Assembly: GCF_000423485.1 (NCBI RefSeq)
Contig: NZ_AUIB01000001.1
Span: 372,001 to 436,000 of the forward strand
Source: Propionimicrobium lymphophilum DSM 4903
GTDB taxonomy: Bacteria; Actinomycetota; Actinomycetes; Propionibacteriales; Propionibacteriaceae
Length of the DNA stretch: 64,000 nucleotides
Direction of reading: 5' to 3'
Below the pieces are notes generated by a model that was not told the DNA's origin, did not search any database, and was given only the letters and a program-made list of their open reading frames with translations. Below are positions 1-8,826 of the stretch, piece after piece. The first letter of the stretch is position 1, and every line of letters begins with the position of its first letter. The translations under genes were made by a program, and so were the position numbers.

Positions 1-1494
1 GCTGCCGTATTTGCCGGTGAAGACGGTGCCATTTTCGAATTCTTGAGACCAGCCGCCCGGCACTGCCTTCTCGGCGGAAAGCGGCATTCCGACCTTGTCT
101 GCGCCGATGGACTCGACCGCCGATGCGATGCCACCGGTGACTGCAGCCCCGCCCTGCTTCGGCTTATTGGAGAAGAAGACCTGGCCGTTGTCGAATGTCT
201 GCACCCAGCCGCCCTTGGTGGAGGTTTCGGCAGATTTCGCGGCCCCCAGCTTGTCGAACCCGCCGGCGGCGTTGAAAGTGGTGTAGATACCGCCGACAAC
301 GGGCTGATAGCCGTTCTCGGCCGACCAGGTGATGGCGCCCCGCTCGAATGTCTGCGCGCCGGCGCCCTCGGCGTTCTCCTTCTGCTCGGCAGTAGGTAGG
401 CCGTAGCGACCGACACCACCGTTAGCCTTGAACTGTTCGTAGGTCTTTCCAACGACGGCGATACCACCACGCTGCGAGGTCCAAAAGATCCTGCCGCCGG
501 TGAAGTCCTGAACGATTGCATTGCCTTCGGCGTGCTCATTATTGAGCGGCACTCCCAGTGTTGGCTTATTCGTATCGCGATAGCGAGTAGCCATGCCGTT
601 ACGGACGTTCAGCGATTTGCCGCCGGTCGTGTAAAAAATATCGCCGTACTGGAATGACTGCTTCCAACCGCCCGTTACAGAGCCTTCGTTGCCTAGCGGC
701 AAACCCAGCTTCACGCCTTGGTTAACTGCATTCCGATAAGACGTGTAGATGCCGTTACGGATGACGAACTGGCCGTTCGGGGTCTCGACGAGCAGGCCAT
801 TGTCGAACTCCTGCCAGGTGCCACCGTTGGCGTTCGTAGAGTTAGCTCTGACGGAACCCAGCATGCCAGAGTACTTGCCAGCCAGGTCCTTGAATTTTTC
901 GTTCAACTTCGGCTTGGCAGGGACGGCTGAGGCATCGAACCTGCGCAGGTCGTACTGATTCATTAACCTAATTAGCGCGTTTGCGTAGTTCGGGTCCGTC
1001 GCGTATCCAGCCCTGGCGATTGCTCGCGCGAAGTCGTCTGCGCTCTTCGTCTGGAATGCCGGCGCATATCGCGAGTTGACGCGTAGGAAGTGTCCGTGGT
1101 CTCGGAACGAGTCGGCGCCGGTCGCATATGTGCGGAAGCCGTCAACGATCATGATGCTTCGACCGTTGATTACCTCGCGGGTCGGCATGGAAGTGCATCC
1201 GGCCTGGTGCGGGCTACGCTGTGCTGTGCATTTGATGCCGAAGTACGCGTTTCCGCTGCGGGTTAGCCCACTTTGGCCCCAGCCAGATTCCAGGATTGCC
1301 TGAGCAATAGATACGGACGCCGGAACGCCGTACTGCTGCTGGCCTGCTTGCGCCATTGGCGCGACTGCGTTAATAAACCCCTGGTTCGCGGAAGCGTCAG
1401 GTGCTGCGCCGATTATTGTTCCCGTCGCCATGCTGGCGGGAAGTAGCATGGACAGCAGCTTCCAGCTCTTGGGTTTCTCGTTGTTGGATTGCAA
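1..1494 (-). CDS. Secreted glucosaminidase-type wall hydrolase with LGFP repeats (C-terminus outside window)
   Basis: An open frame of 498 codons runs off the left edge. It starts at a TTG (1494-1492) with GGAGGA six bases upstream. Residues 1-36 form a signal peptide with a lysine-rich start, a hydrophobic core and an ASA cleavage site. Residues about 37-190 match the mannosyl-glycoprotein endo-beta-N-acetylglucosaminidase (GH73/FlgJ-like) fold: the motif ILESGWGQS contains the likely catalytic Glu69, followed by NAYFGIKC. The rest is about six LGFP-type repeats of roughly 50 residues (LGxP...E....GGW.Q.F..G.IF), a wall-associating module. The expected role is peptidoglycan cleavage outside the cell. 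It is transcribed divergently from the DUF3040 gene. The family call is firm; the exact bond cleaved is inferred. Confidence 0.85.
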   Translation of the reverse strand, partial: MQSNNEKPKSWKLLSMLLPASMATGTIIGAAPDASANQGFINAVAPMAQAGQQQYGVPASVSIAQAILESGWGQSGLTRSGNAYFGIKCTAQRSPHQAGCTSMPTREVINGRSIMIVDGFRTYATGADSFRDHGHFLRVNSRYAPAFQTKSADDFARAIARAGYATDPNYANALIRLMNQYDLRRFDASAVPAKPKLNEKFKDLAGKYSGMLGSVRANSTNANGGTWQEFDNGLLVETPNGQFVIRNGIYTSYRNAVNQGVKLGLPLGNEGSVTGGWKQSFQYGDIFYTTGGKSLNVRNGMATRYRDTNKPTLGVPLNNEHAEGNAIVQDFTGGRIFWTSQRGGIAVVGKTYEQFKANGGVGRYGLPTAEQKENAEGAGAQTFERGAITWSAENGYQPVVGGIYTTFNAAGGFDKLGAAKSAETSTKGGWVQTFDNGQVFFSNKPKQGGAAVTGGIASAVESIGADKVGMPLSAEKAVPGGWSQEFENGTVFTGKYGS

Positions 1495-1802
1495 AGTTAT
1501 TCCTCCCCTTTAACCCTCGAAGCCGAGTATTAAGGGTTTGAGCGAAATTAGCTAGAAAAACCCTAAAGCCTAGATTTAGCTAGAGACTCCTGAGCGTGGA
1601 AAAGCTCAACCTCTGTAATTGAGGGTTTCTAGTTGAGCTGTAGCTTTCGAAGAACGCCGTTGACTTGCGCTGACACCTTATTAATAAGGGCGTCAATAAC
1701 AATCTTCTACGACTCACCACTCAAGCGCTGCGATTCATCATCTTCTCGATTACCTGCGGTGATGTAGGCTATCTTTCATACAAAGCCTAAGGGAGGGTGA
1801 TC
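1495..1802. other. Divergent intergenic region with inverted repeat
   Basis: This 308-base gap separates the divergent wall hydrolase and the DUF3040 gene and must hold both promoters. It contains an 8-bp perfect inverted repeat, agctcaac at 1603-1610 and gttgagct at 1632-1639, and several aaccct/agggtt elements. On the minus strand a TTGACG lies about 200 bases before the hydrolase start, so a long leader is possible. I compared the leader with the cyclic-di-AMP (ydaO) riboswitch found before some actinobacterial wall hydrolases and did not see its conserved core. Confidence 0.4.
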
Positions 1803-2174
1803 GTGGCGCTATCCGAAGAAGAACAGCGGCTTCTTGACCAACTGGAAGCCTCGCTTACTGCTGACGACCCTAAACTTGCCTCCAAGATGGGCAATCGCTC
1901 GTCGTATCGTGTGCAACGAAAGCGTGCCACGCTGTCGGGAATTGTCTTTGTGGTAGGAGTTGCCCTCCTAGTTCTGGGGCTAGCTAACTCATGGTCTTTC
2001 GGTTGGGTTATTGGCCTTGTCGGATTCATCGCGATGTTTGCGGCCACCGTTCTAGCCCTAACCGCGTGGCAGAAGGTCGACGGTGCTCAGGCCCCGAGCC
2101 TAAAGGACTATCCACCGCCCAGTAGGCCCTCCTCGAGCCTGGAGGACCGTTGGCGTCGTCGCCAGGGTTTTTAA
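1803..2174 (+). CDS. DUF3040 small membrane protein
   Basis: A 123-residue protein beginning MALSEEEQRLLDQLEASL, typical of the actinobacterial DUF3040 family. The GTG at 1803 is chosen because GGGAGG (1791-1796) lies six bases before it; the GTG at 1797 would touch that site. An N-terminal cytoplasmic helix is followed by two membrane segments (about residues 43-63 and 66-88) and a polar, proline-rich tail. The family often lies next to the dcw cluster, as here. Its function is unknown. A strong terminator follows, so it is probably a separate transcript from mraZ. Confidence 0.85.
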   Translation: MALSEEEQRLLDQLEASLTADDPKLASKMGNRSSYRVQRKRATLSGIVFVVGVALLVLGLANSWSFGWVIGLVGFIAMFAATVLALTAWQKVDGAQAPSLKDYPPPSRPSSSLEDRWRRRQGF

Positions 2175-2194
2175 TAGACAGATCTTAAATATTT

Positions 2195-2224
2195 AGAGCG
2201 CCGGTTCGCCCGGCGCTCTTTTTT
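2195..2224 (+). terminator. Rho-independent terminator after DUF3040 gene
   Basis: A 10-bp perfect stem, agagcgccgg (2195-2204) with ccggcgctct (2210-2219), has a 5-base loop and is followed by a run of T. Confidence 0.9.
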
Positions 2225-2243
2225 CATGCCTTTTGCCGGAAAG

Positions 2244-2330
2244 TGGAGTGTTTTTGGGTCTAAATGTGGCCCCGAGGTGCATTGGTGGAGGAAAAGGGAG
2301 TATTGTGGAGCGAAATGGATGACTTGGGAT
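2244..2330 (+). promoter_or_regulatory. Phased TGGAG/GGGAG repeats, probable MraZ operator array
   Basis: TGGAG-like pentamers occur at 2286, 2296, 2306, 2316 and 2326 (TGGAG, GGGAG, TGGAG, TGGAT, GGGAT), exactly 10 bases apart. Less regular copies lie upstream at 2244 (TGGAG), 2255 (TGGGT) and 2267 (TGGCC). In E. coli, MraZ binds TGGGN units with 5-base spacers before its own gene, giving the same 10-bp period. A possible -10 (TATTTA at 2332) lies just downstream, so bound MraZ would cover the promoter. MraZ binding here is inference. Confidence 0.65.
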
Positions 2331-2361
2331 CTATTTAAGGTGCGAAAGGGGGTGCCTTGGA

Positions 2362-2811
2362 ATGTTTTTGGGAACGTACACACCCAAACTCGACGACAAG
2401 GGACGCTTCTTTCTGCCTGCAAAGTTCCGTGAAGAACTAGCCGATGGCCTCGTAATCACTAGAAGCCAGGAGCACTCGCTGGCCATCTACCCGATGGCTA
2501 CGTTCGCCGAGATGACGAAGCAAGTTACTACCGCCCCTTCAACCCTCAAGCAGGTACGTGACTTTCAACGCATGTTGGCGGCAGGCGCAAGCGACGAGGT
2601 GCCCGATAAACAGGGCAGGCTGACGATTCCGCCGATGCTGCGCGTATACGCAGACCTTGAATCGAAGATCGTCGTCATCGGCGCTATTAACCGGCTCGAG
2701 GTTTGGGACGAGGCCGCATGGCAGCGCTACATGGCCGAGCAAGAGCCGGGCTTTGCGGAACTCAACGATCAGATCCTGCCGGACTTCGGCACGGTTGGTG
2801 CCGATGGCTAG
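2362..2811 (+). CDS. mraZ: Transcriptional regulator MraZ
   Basis: A 149-residue protein with two SpoVT/AbrB-like MraZ halves. The first begins MFLGTYTPKLDDKGRFFLPA and the second is around DKQGRLTIPPMLRVYADL. MraZ forms ring oligomers and represses the dcw operon from repeats upstream of its own gene. Here it is the first gene of the cluster and sits directly after a phased repeat array, which fits autoregulation. The ATG at 2362 is the natural start; a G-rich stretch (about 2345-2358) can serve for ribosome binding. Length and sequence are standard for actinobacteria. Confidence 0.96.
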   Translation: MFLGTYTPKLDDKGRFFLPAKFREELADGLVITRSQEHSLAIYPMATFAEMTKQVTTAPSTLKQVRDFQRMLAAGASDEVPDKQGRLTIPPMLRVYADLESKIVVIGAINRLEVWDEAAWQRYMAEQEPGFAELNDQILPDFGTVGADG

Positions 2812-2948
2812 CGCAACTTGCCGGTTGGCTGCCGATCAGGCCTGTGCACCCTGGCGCAACTTCCCCTGTGCCAGGTGGCATACGGTCTGGTCGGTAACCT
2901 GCCGGCAAGTCGCGACTTCGACTGATTCCATGCCCAGTTAGCTCAATT
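2812..2948 (+). ncRNA. Structured leader between mraZ and rsmH (mraW RNA motif candidate)
   Basis: The mraZ-rsmH gap folds into one long rod. The outer helix pairs cttgccgg (2817-2824) with ccggcaag (2902-2909). The middle helix pairs 2832-2842 with 2884-2894: 11 bp including two G-U pairs. The inner hairpin pairs cctggcgca (2850-2858) with tgtgccagg (2867-2875) around an 8-base loop. There is no T-run, so it is not a simple terminator. A conserved mraW RNA motif is known upstream of rsmH/mraW in actinobacteria, and position and size agree. I could not run a covariance model, so family membership is inference; the fold is seen directly. Confidence 0.7.
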
Positions 2949-2966
2949 ATGAACAAGGAGATGAAG

Positions 2967-3929
2967 TTGCAAGACGAAAACGACCGTGCGCTTCACGTCC
3001 CTGTCATGTTGTCTGAAATTCTCGAGCTGCTGGGGCCCGCGCTGAATAGGCCCGATTCCGTTCTGGTGGATTGCACACTCGGAATGGCTGGCCACAGCTC
3101 GGCGCTATTGAAGGCCAATCCTCAGGCGAAGCTCGTGGGTATAGATCGCGATCCGCAGGCGCTAGAGGTAGCCTCTCGCAACCTTGCAGAGTTTTCGGAC
3201 CGCACGACGTTCGTGCAGGCGCGTTTCGATGAATTGGTGAACCTGGATTTGCCGAGGGTAGACGCCGTCCTGTTTGATCTCGGGCTTTCCAGCCTGCAGA
3301 TCGACCGCACTGGCAGAGGATTCTCCTACTCCCACGATTCCGCACTGGACATGAGAATGGGTGGCAACGAACTGACCGCAGCCCAAATCGTCAATACGTA
3401 CAGCCAGCAGGAGCTAGTCAAGATCTTCAGGGCGTACGGCGAGGAACCGAATGCTAAGCGAATCGCCACGGCGATCGTAAAAGAGCGGGAGAAGGAACCC
3501 TTCGAAATGTCGGGCCGGTTGGTCGAAGTGATCGCTGATTCGCTTCCGGCTGCCGTGCGTCACCGCGGTGGACATCCGGCTAAGAGGGTGTTCCAGGCCT
3601 TGCGGATCGAGGTTAACGGAGAACTTGATGCCTTCTCAGCCGCGCTTCCCGCAGCTTTGGAGAAGGTGAACCTCGGCGGACGTATCGCCGTTTTGTCGTA
3701 CCACTCTCTCGAAGACCGGATCGCCAAGAAGACGTTCGGCAAAGCATGTAGTGACGACGTTCCGAAAGATTTACCTATTGTGCCGCTGGATAGGGCGGCA
3801 AAGTTCAAGCTGCTCACGAAGGGGGCACAGAAGCCGACAAGGTGCGAGGTGGAGGAAAACTCTCGCTCCGCATCAGCGAGGCTGCGTGCTGTTGAGCGAA
3901 TTAGACAGGATGAAAAGGGGGAAATATGA
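2967..3929 (+). CDS. rsmH: 16S rRNA m4C1402 methyltransferase RsmH
   Basis: S-adenosylmethionine-dependent enzyme that N4-methylates C1402 of 16S rRNA. Family motifs are VDCTLGMAGHS for cofactor binding, DAVLFDLGLSSLQID, RGFSY and the C-terminal YHSLEDRIAKK. The TTG at 2967 is preferred: AAGGAG (2955-2960) lies six bases upstream, giving 320 residues starting MQDENDRALHVPVM. The in-frame ATG at 2949 has no ribosome site and the ATG at 2961 abuts the Shine-Dalgarno. The stop overlaps the ftsL start by 4 bases. Confidence 0.95.
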   Translation: MQDENDRALHVPVMLSEILELLGPALNRPDSVLVDCTLGMAGHSSALLKANPQAKLVGIDRDPQALEVASRNLAEFSDRTTFVQARFDELVNLDLPRVDAVLFDLGLSSLQIDRTGRGFSYSHDSALDMRMGGNELTAAQIVNTYSQQELVKIFRAYGEEPNAKRIATAIVKEREKEPFEMSGRLVEVIADSLPAAVRHRGGHPAKRVFQALRIEVNGELDAFSAALPAALEKVNLGGRIAVLSYHSLEDRIAKKTFGKACSDDVPKDLPIVPLDRAAKFKLLTKGAQKPTRCEVEENSRSASARLRAVERIRQDEKGEI

Positions 3930-4465
3930 GTGCTGCGCCTGTGGAGCACGCCGAAACTAGTTCTAAGCTGCGGTTGATACCGCTGATTGGTTCTAACGGT
4001 CGGATTCCTGATAAGTCGTTTTTAATTTTTATTATTTGCTTGCTCGGATTGGGCGTGGCTTTGATCTACGGACTCGCCACTACCGTTCAAAACGAGTCCG
4101 CGAAGCTCGCCGAACTGAAGGTTCAGGCAAACGAATTGCGTTACCGAGAGGCCGCGCTGCAGAGCCAGGTTGAGGAGCAGGCGTCCGGGCAGTATCTGTC
4201 TGCAAGGGCGTGGGAGCTCGGCATGCGACCTAATCCTTACCCCGCAGTGCTGAACGTCGAGGACGGTTCCGTCGTCGGTGTCCAGCAGCCTGTAGCTGGC
4301 AATGAGGTGCCACTTGCCGAGCCGCCCGCGCTTCCCGTCCACACCATGCCTAAGCCCGAAGGCGAGCCTGCGGCCGCGGAAAAAGTTAACGAAGCCAAGG
4401 AACAGGAAAAAACCGACGAGAAGACTGACGACGGTGAAGAAGCACCGAGCGGTGACGCCGCCTGA
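3926..4465 (+). CDS. ftsL: FtsL-like septum protein
   Basis: A 179-residue bitopic membrane protein in the ftsL position, between rsmH and ftsI. It has a cytoplasmic N-terminus, one membrane helix (about residues 32-54), then a short coiled-coil-like stretch (about 58-85) characteristic of FtsL/DivIC proteins. A charged, low-complexity acidic tail rich in Glu, Lys and Asp follows, longer than in E. coli FtsL. It would work in the FtsQLB complex activating FtsW-FtsI. The identification rests mainly on topology and position, because FtsL sequences diverge. ATGA overlap with rsmH suggests coupled translation. Confidence 0.75.
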   Translation: MSAAPVEHAETSSKLRLIPLIGSNGRIPDKSFLIFIICLLGLGVALIYGLATTVQNESAKLAELKVQANELRYREAALQSQVEEQASGQYLSARAWELGMRPNPYPAVLNVEDGSVVGVQQPVAGNEVPLAEPPALPVHTMPKPEGEPAAAEKVNEAKEQEKTDEKTDDGEEAPSGDAA

Positions 4466-4475
4466 GAGTGAGTAG

Positions 4476-6293
4476 ATGAGACTTAAGTTGGCCTCCAGCG
4501 CCAGGCGAATCAACGTATTTATCGTGTTGTTCGCCATGGCGATATCAGTGCTTGCCTGGAGAGCCATCTCGATCCAGGGAATCGACGCCAACGCCAATGC
4601 CCAGGCGGCTGCGGAAAAACTTACTCAGACAAAAACCATCAAAGCCAAACGTGGCGAGTTAGTTGATCGCAACGGTGTGGTGCTTGCTCAAAGCCAGCCA
4701 GCTTTCAGCGTTATCGCGGACCCAACCTCGATCAGCACCAACGGTTACAACCCTGCTTCGATGACCGATGAGCAGGCGGAAAAAGCTAAGAAGGCCCCCG
4801 AAGCTATTGCGGACATCTTGATCAGTTATTTGGGCGGTAAGAAGGACGAGTACCTGCCAAAGCTCGAAAACACCACGAACGAGGACGGCACGCCTAACCG
4901 TTACGTTGTGATCAAGCGCAAGGTTTCGGCCGACATCTATCGGCAGATGGCTGAGAAACTCAAAGAAGGCGGATGGTACGGCGTCTATTCCGTTGACGAT
5001 CCTGTTCGCTACTACCCGAACGGTACGCTGGCGAGCTCCGTCTTGGGCTACACGAATTTCGAAGGCGACGGGGCGATGGGCCTAGAAGGTTCGCTGAACG
5101 ACAAGCTTGCAGGCGTCGATGGCAAGCAGACATTCCAGAGGTCTGCGTACGGCACTATTCCGCTGGGCGAGAATACGCTCAAGCCCGCGGAGGACGGCGT
5201 CGATTACCAGTTGACGATCGATTCAGAGCTGCAGCTGCTCGCCGAGCAACAACTGAACAAGACCGTCAGAGATACCGAAGCGCTTGGCGGAAGCGTCGTC
5301 GTTATGTCGTCGAAAACCGGCGAAGTGCTCGCGATGGCCAACAACCCAACATTCGATCCGAATGAGCCCGGAAAGGCCGACACCTCTCACCTCGGTAATA
5401 AAGCGGTTAGCGACGTTTACGAGCCGGGGTCTGTCGAGAAGGTGCTGACCGCCGCGGCGCTGCTTGATGCAGGTCTGATTAGTCCCGACACGCAGGTTCA
5501 AGTGCCGGCTCAGATCTCCTCCGGCGGCGGATACATTCGCGACGCTTGGGGGCACGGCACAGAACCGATGACCGTCAGGGGAGTGATCGCGCACTCGTCG
5601 AACATCGGCACTGTTCAGCTTGCCAGGTTGATGGATAAACAACAGCTTTCTGATTATCTGCACTCCTTCGGTTTGGGTTCACCCACCGGAATCGAGGTCG
5701 TTGGAGAACAGCCACAGATGGGCATTGTTCCGGATGGGAACATGGCCGATTACACACGTGATCAAATTTCTTTTGGTCAAGGTCTGTCTGTTAGTGCCTT
5801 GCAGATGACAACAGCCCTGGCATCGGTGACGAACGGTGGCGTATATCACGCGCCGACTCTTCTGAAGAGCGCCACCGACGCCAACGGCAAAAATGTCGAG
5901 ATCGCCCGTAAGGAGCCGCGAAGGGTTGTCAGCGAGGAAGCGTCGAAGCAACTCGTCGATATCATGGAGGCGGAGATTGCTTCACCAGAGATTTTGACCT
6001 CGCCTAAGAAGAAAATGCCCGGCTATCGGGTCGGAGGTAAATCGGGTACGGCGCAGAAGGTCGGTGCCAATGGTGGATACGACGGCACATATATTGCCTC
6101 ATACGCCATGGTCGCTCCGGTTGAGGATCCGCAATTCGTCGTTTACGTCATGGTTGATAGGCCCCGCAAGGGGATTTATGGCGAGGCGGTTGCCTTTCCA
6201 GTTGCCAAGAATCTGATGCAATATCTTCTACCGCGTTACGGAGTTTTACCCCAAGAGGCGGTTCCGGAGTATTCTCAGCCACTGTCGTATTAA
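4476..6293 (+). CDS. ftsI: Septal peptidoglycan transpeptidase FtsI (PBP2b/PBP3 class)
   Basis: A 605-residue class B penicillin-binding protein. It has an N-terminal membrane anchor (about residues 12-32), a PBP dimerisation domain beginning near KRGELVDRNGVVLA, and a transpeptidase domain. The catalytic motifs are all present: SxxK (Ser319 in EPGSVEK), SSN (374-376) and KSGT (522-525). It cross-links septal peptidoglycan together with FtsW. No PASTA domains are visible. It starts 10 bases after ftsL. Unusually, murE does not follow: the next gene, 20 bases on, is murF. Confidence 0.95.
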   Translation: MRLKLASSARRINVFIVLFAMAISVLAWRAISIQGIDANANAQAAAEKLTQTKTIKAKRGELVDRNGVVLAQSQPAFSVIADPTSISTNGYNPASMTDEQAEKAKKAPEAIADILISYLGGKKDEYLPKLENTTNEDGTPNRYVVIKRKVSADIYRQMAEKLKEGGWYGVYSVDDPVRYYPNGTLASSVLGYTNFEGDGAMGLEGSLNDKLAGVDGKQTFQRSAYGTIPLGENTLKPAEDGVDYQLTIDSELQLLAEQQLNKTVRDTEALGGSVVVMSSKTGEVLAMANNPTFDPNEPGKADTSHLGNKAVSDVYEPGSVEKVLTAAALLDAGLISPDTQVQVPAQISSGGGYIRDAWGHGTEPMTVRGVIAHSSNIGTVQLARLMDKQQLSDYLHSFGLGSPTGIEVVGEQPQMGIVPDGNMADYTRDQISFGQGLSVSALQMTTALASVTNGGVYHAPTLLKSATDANGKNVEIARKEPRRVVSEEASKQLVDIMEAEIASPEILTSPKKKMPGYRVGGKSGTAQKVGANGGYDGTYIASYAMVAPVEDPQFVVYVMVDRPRKGIYGEAVAFPVAKNLMQYLLPRYGVLPQEAVPEYSQPLSY

Positions 6294-6313
6294 GTCGTTT
6301 AAGGAGAGCCTAG

Positions 6314-7738
6314 ATGCGTAAAACCACCGCCGCGGAAATAGCGCGGCTGGTTTCCGTCGCGACGCCGTGTCGTCTTTTAGGTGACGACCGCACGGTCGTT
6401 GGCCCTGACGTCGTTCGAGATAACCGGGAAGCCACGAAGGAGTCGCTGTTTGTTGCTTTGGTGGGCGAGAAGTTCGACGGTCACGATTTTGCGTCCAAAG
6501 CCGTTGAGGCCGGCTCCAGCGTTATTTTGGCTAATCGCGCCACCGACGCTGACGCCACTCACGTCATCTGCCCCGATACTCTTGTTGGGCTCAGCGGTTT
6601 GGCCAGGGGAGTGGTGGCTCGCGAGATCGAGCGCGGTCTGACCAACTTCGCCATCACAGGCAGCTCCGGCAAGACCTCCACCAAAGATTTGTTGGCTCAG
6701 ATTCTCGAGCACAGCGCCTCGGGCAATGTGGTCAGCCCGCAGGGCAGCTATAACAATGAGATCGGAGTGCCTCTAACCGCCTGCCAGGTGGACGAGGCAA
6801 CCCAGTATTTTGTTGCGGAGATGGGCGCTGACGCCAAGGGCGACGTAGCAAAGCTCTGCCAGATAGTGCCGCCGAAAATCTCGATGATCATCAACATCGG
6901 AATGGCCCACCTCGGCAAGTTCGGCTCGCGCGAGGCCATCGCCGAGGCCAAATCCGAGATTTTCGAGGCGCTGCCGCAAGACGGCTGGGCAGTGCTGAAC
7001 GCCGACGACGACTTGATCTCGAAGATGTGTCCTAACGCCAACTTGGCTGCGTTTAGCATCAGGGAACTCCCGGATTACGAGATCGCGGTTAGCGTCGAGG
7101 ACGTCGAGTGCGACGATTACGACCGTTACTCTTTCATTCTGGTCACGTCCGTGCGACGTGACATACAGCGTCATCCTGTCAAGCTGAAAGTGCTTGGCAA
7201 AGCGCAGATGATCGATGCCGCCGCCGCAGCCACTGCAGCTCTCGCGGCTGGGCTGGCACCTGAGAAGATCGCGGAGGGGCTGAGCCTTGCAGAAGCAAGG
7301 TCGTCTTGGCGAATGGCGTTGACAGAGCTTTCAGACGACATCGCCATCATCAACGACGCATACAATGCCAACCCAGGCTCGATGGCCGCAGCGCTAAATA
7401 GCCTGTCGGGTATGGGATCTCGCAATGGCAGGCGGAGGCGAACAATCGCGATTCTCGGCGACATGCTCGAATTGGGCGATAAGTCCTATGACCTGCACCG
7501 CAACGTTGGACGAATGGCTGCGGAGTTGGGTATCACCAAGGTTTATGCAGTCGGCGAGTTCGCATCCTACATTTCCGAGGGCGTAACTAAAGCCGGCGGA
7601 TCGGCTGAGGTGGCGGATCCTGCAAAGATTGCCGAAATACTCGAGCTGAGCGCAGGCGATATTGTGTTGGTGAAGGCCAGCCGCGGGTTAGCCTTAGAGA
7701 AGGTGGCCGATAGGCTCACCGAACGGTTTAGCAACTAG
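6314..7738 (+). CDS. murF: UDP-MurNAc-tripeptide--D-Ala-D-Ala ligase MurF
   Basis: A 474-residue cytoplasmic Mur ligase that adds D-alanyl-D-alanine to the UDP-MurNAc-tripeptide using ATP. Visible features are the ATP-binding loop ITGSSGKTSTKD (about residues 113-124), the motif VAEMGA, and the C-terminal NDAYNANPGSM and LGDMLELG stretches that separate MurF from MurE. AAGGAG at 6301-6306 lies seven bases before the ATG. It lies between ftsI and mraY in one operon. The usual neighbour murE is absent. Confidence 0.95.
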   Translation: MRKTTAAEIARLVSVATPCRLLGDDRTVVGPDVVRDNREATKESLFVALVGEKFDGHDFASKAVEAGSSVILANRATDADATHVICPDTLVGLSGLARGVVAREIERGLTNFAITGSSGKTSTKDLLAQILEHSASGNVVSPQGSYNNEIGVPLTACQVDEATQYFVAEMGADAKGDVAKLCQIVPPKISMIINIGMAHLGKFGSREAIAEAKSEIFEALPQDGWAVLNADDDLISKMCPNANLAAFSIRELPDYEIAVSVEDVECDDYDRYSFILVTSVRRDIQRHPVKLKVLGKAQMIDAAAAATAALAAGLAPEKIAEGLSLAEARSSWRMALTELSDDIAIINDAYNANPGSMAAALNSLSGMGSRNGRRRRTIAILGDMLELGDKSYDLHRNVGRMAAELGITKVYAVGEFASYISEGVTKAGGSAEVADPAKIAEILELSAGDIVLVKASRGLALEKVADRLTERFSN

Positions 7739-7755
7739 GTTCAGGCGAGGAGAAC

Positions 7756-8826
7756 ATGAAACTCATCGTTACGGCTGGCGTGCTTACGCTGCTGATGGTG
7801 TTGGTCGGCACTAGATTTTTCATTAAGTTTCTGACCAAACACGAGTACGGCCAGTTCGTCCGCGATGATGGCCCGACCACTCATAAAACCAAGCGTGGCA
7901 CCCCGACGATGGGTGGCATCGTGATCATCTTCTCTGTGGTTTTGGCCTACGCAATTTCTCACCTTGTCTTCTGGACGCCACCCTCGATCAGTGGGCTTCT
8001 ACTATTGTTCTTGCTGGTTGCCGCGGGGCTGTTGGGGTTCATCGACGACTGGACGAAGATCAGCCACCAGCGTTCGCTAGGGCTAACGGGCAGGGGAAAG
8101 CTGATCGGCCAGGCGCTGATCGGTGGCGTGTTCGGGTTTTTAGCCCTCCAATTTCCCGACGGTTATGGCGTTCGTCCGGCATCACAGATGATCTCGTTCA
8201 CCAGGGACATCTCCTGGTTGAAGCTGCCGATCGTGCTCGCGATCATCTTTATGATTGTTTTAATTACGGCGTCCTCCAACGCGGTGAACCTCACTGACGG
8301 CCTGGATGGCCTAGCTTCTGGTTCGTTGACGATGGTTTTCGGCGCGTACACACTGATCACCATCTGGCAGCGAAACCAGTGGTGTGGCTCCGGCGCAGGT
8401 GCGGATCCCCAGTGCTACATTTCGCGAGATCCCTGGGACCTGGCAATCATCTCTGCGGCACTCGCGGCAGGATGTTTTGCGTTCCTTTGGTGGAACGCGA
8501 AGCCTGCGAAGATCTTCTTGGGCGACTCTGGTTCTCTGGCTCTTGGAGCGGCAGTCGGCGGTCTCGCCATCATGACGCGCACCGAGCTGCTCCTAGTCAT
8601 TCTCGGCCTGCTCTTTGTCATCGAGGCGGCCTCCGTAATCATCCAGGTTTCGTACTTCAAAGCCACTAAGGGCAAACGAGTCTTCAAGATGACTCCGCTC
8701 CACCACCACTTCGAGTTGCTCGGGTGGGAAGAGGTAACCGTGGTGATTCGATTCTGGATCATCTGCGGCATCTCGGTCAGCATGGCCCTCGCAGTTTTCT
8801 ACACGGGATGGGTAATAGGACAGTGA
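7756..8826 (+). CDS. mraY: Phospho-MurNAc-pentapeptide transferase MraY
   Basis: A 356-residue polytopic enzyme of about ten membrane helices that transfers phospho-MurNAc-pentapeptide to undecaprenyl phosphate, making lipid I. Family motifs include the Asp-rich site [35 protein letters not shown] and the MTPLHHHFE loop. A cysteine-containing insert ([15 protein letters not shown], about residues 206-220) sits in a loop. The ATG is preceded by GAGGAG. The stop overlaps the murD start. Confidence 0.96.
   Translation: MKLIVTAGVLTLLMVLVGTRFFIKFLTKHEYGQFVRDDGPTTHKTKRGTPTMGGIVIIFSVVLAYAISHLVFWTPPSISGLLLLFLLVAAGLLGFIDDWTKISHQRSLGLTGRGKLIGQALIGGVFGFLALQFPDGYGVRPASQMISFTRDISWLKLPIVLAIIFMIVLITASSNAVNLTDGLDGLASGSLTMVFGAYTLITIWQRNQWCGSGAGADPQCYISRDPWDLAIISAALAAGCFAFLWWNAKPAKIFLGDSGSLALGAAVGGLAIMTRTELLLVILGLLFVIEAASVIIQVSYFKATKGKRVFKMTPLHHHFELLGWEEVTVVIRFWIICGISVSMALAVFYTGWVIGQ

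Noticed and set aside
1495-1750. Cyclic-di-AMP riboswitch before the wall hydrolase
   Set aside because: The context is right, but the conserved core sequences were not seen in the minus-strand leader.
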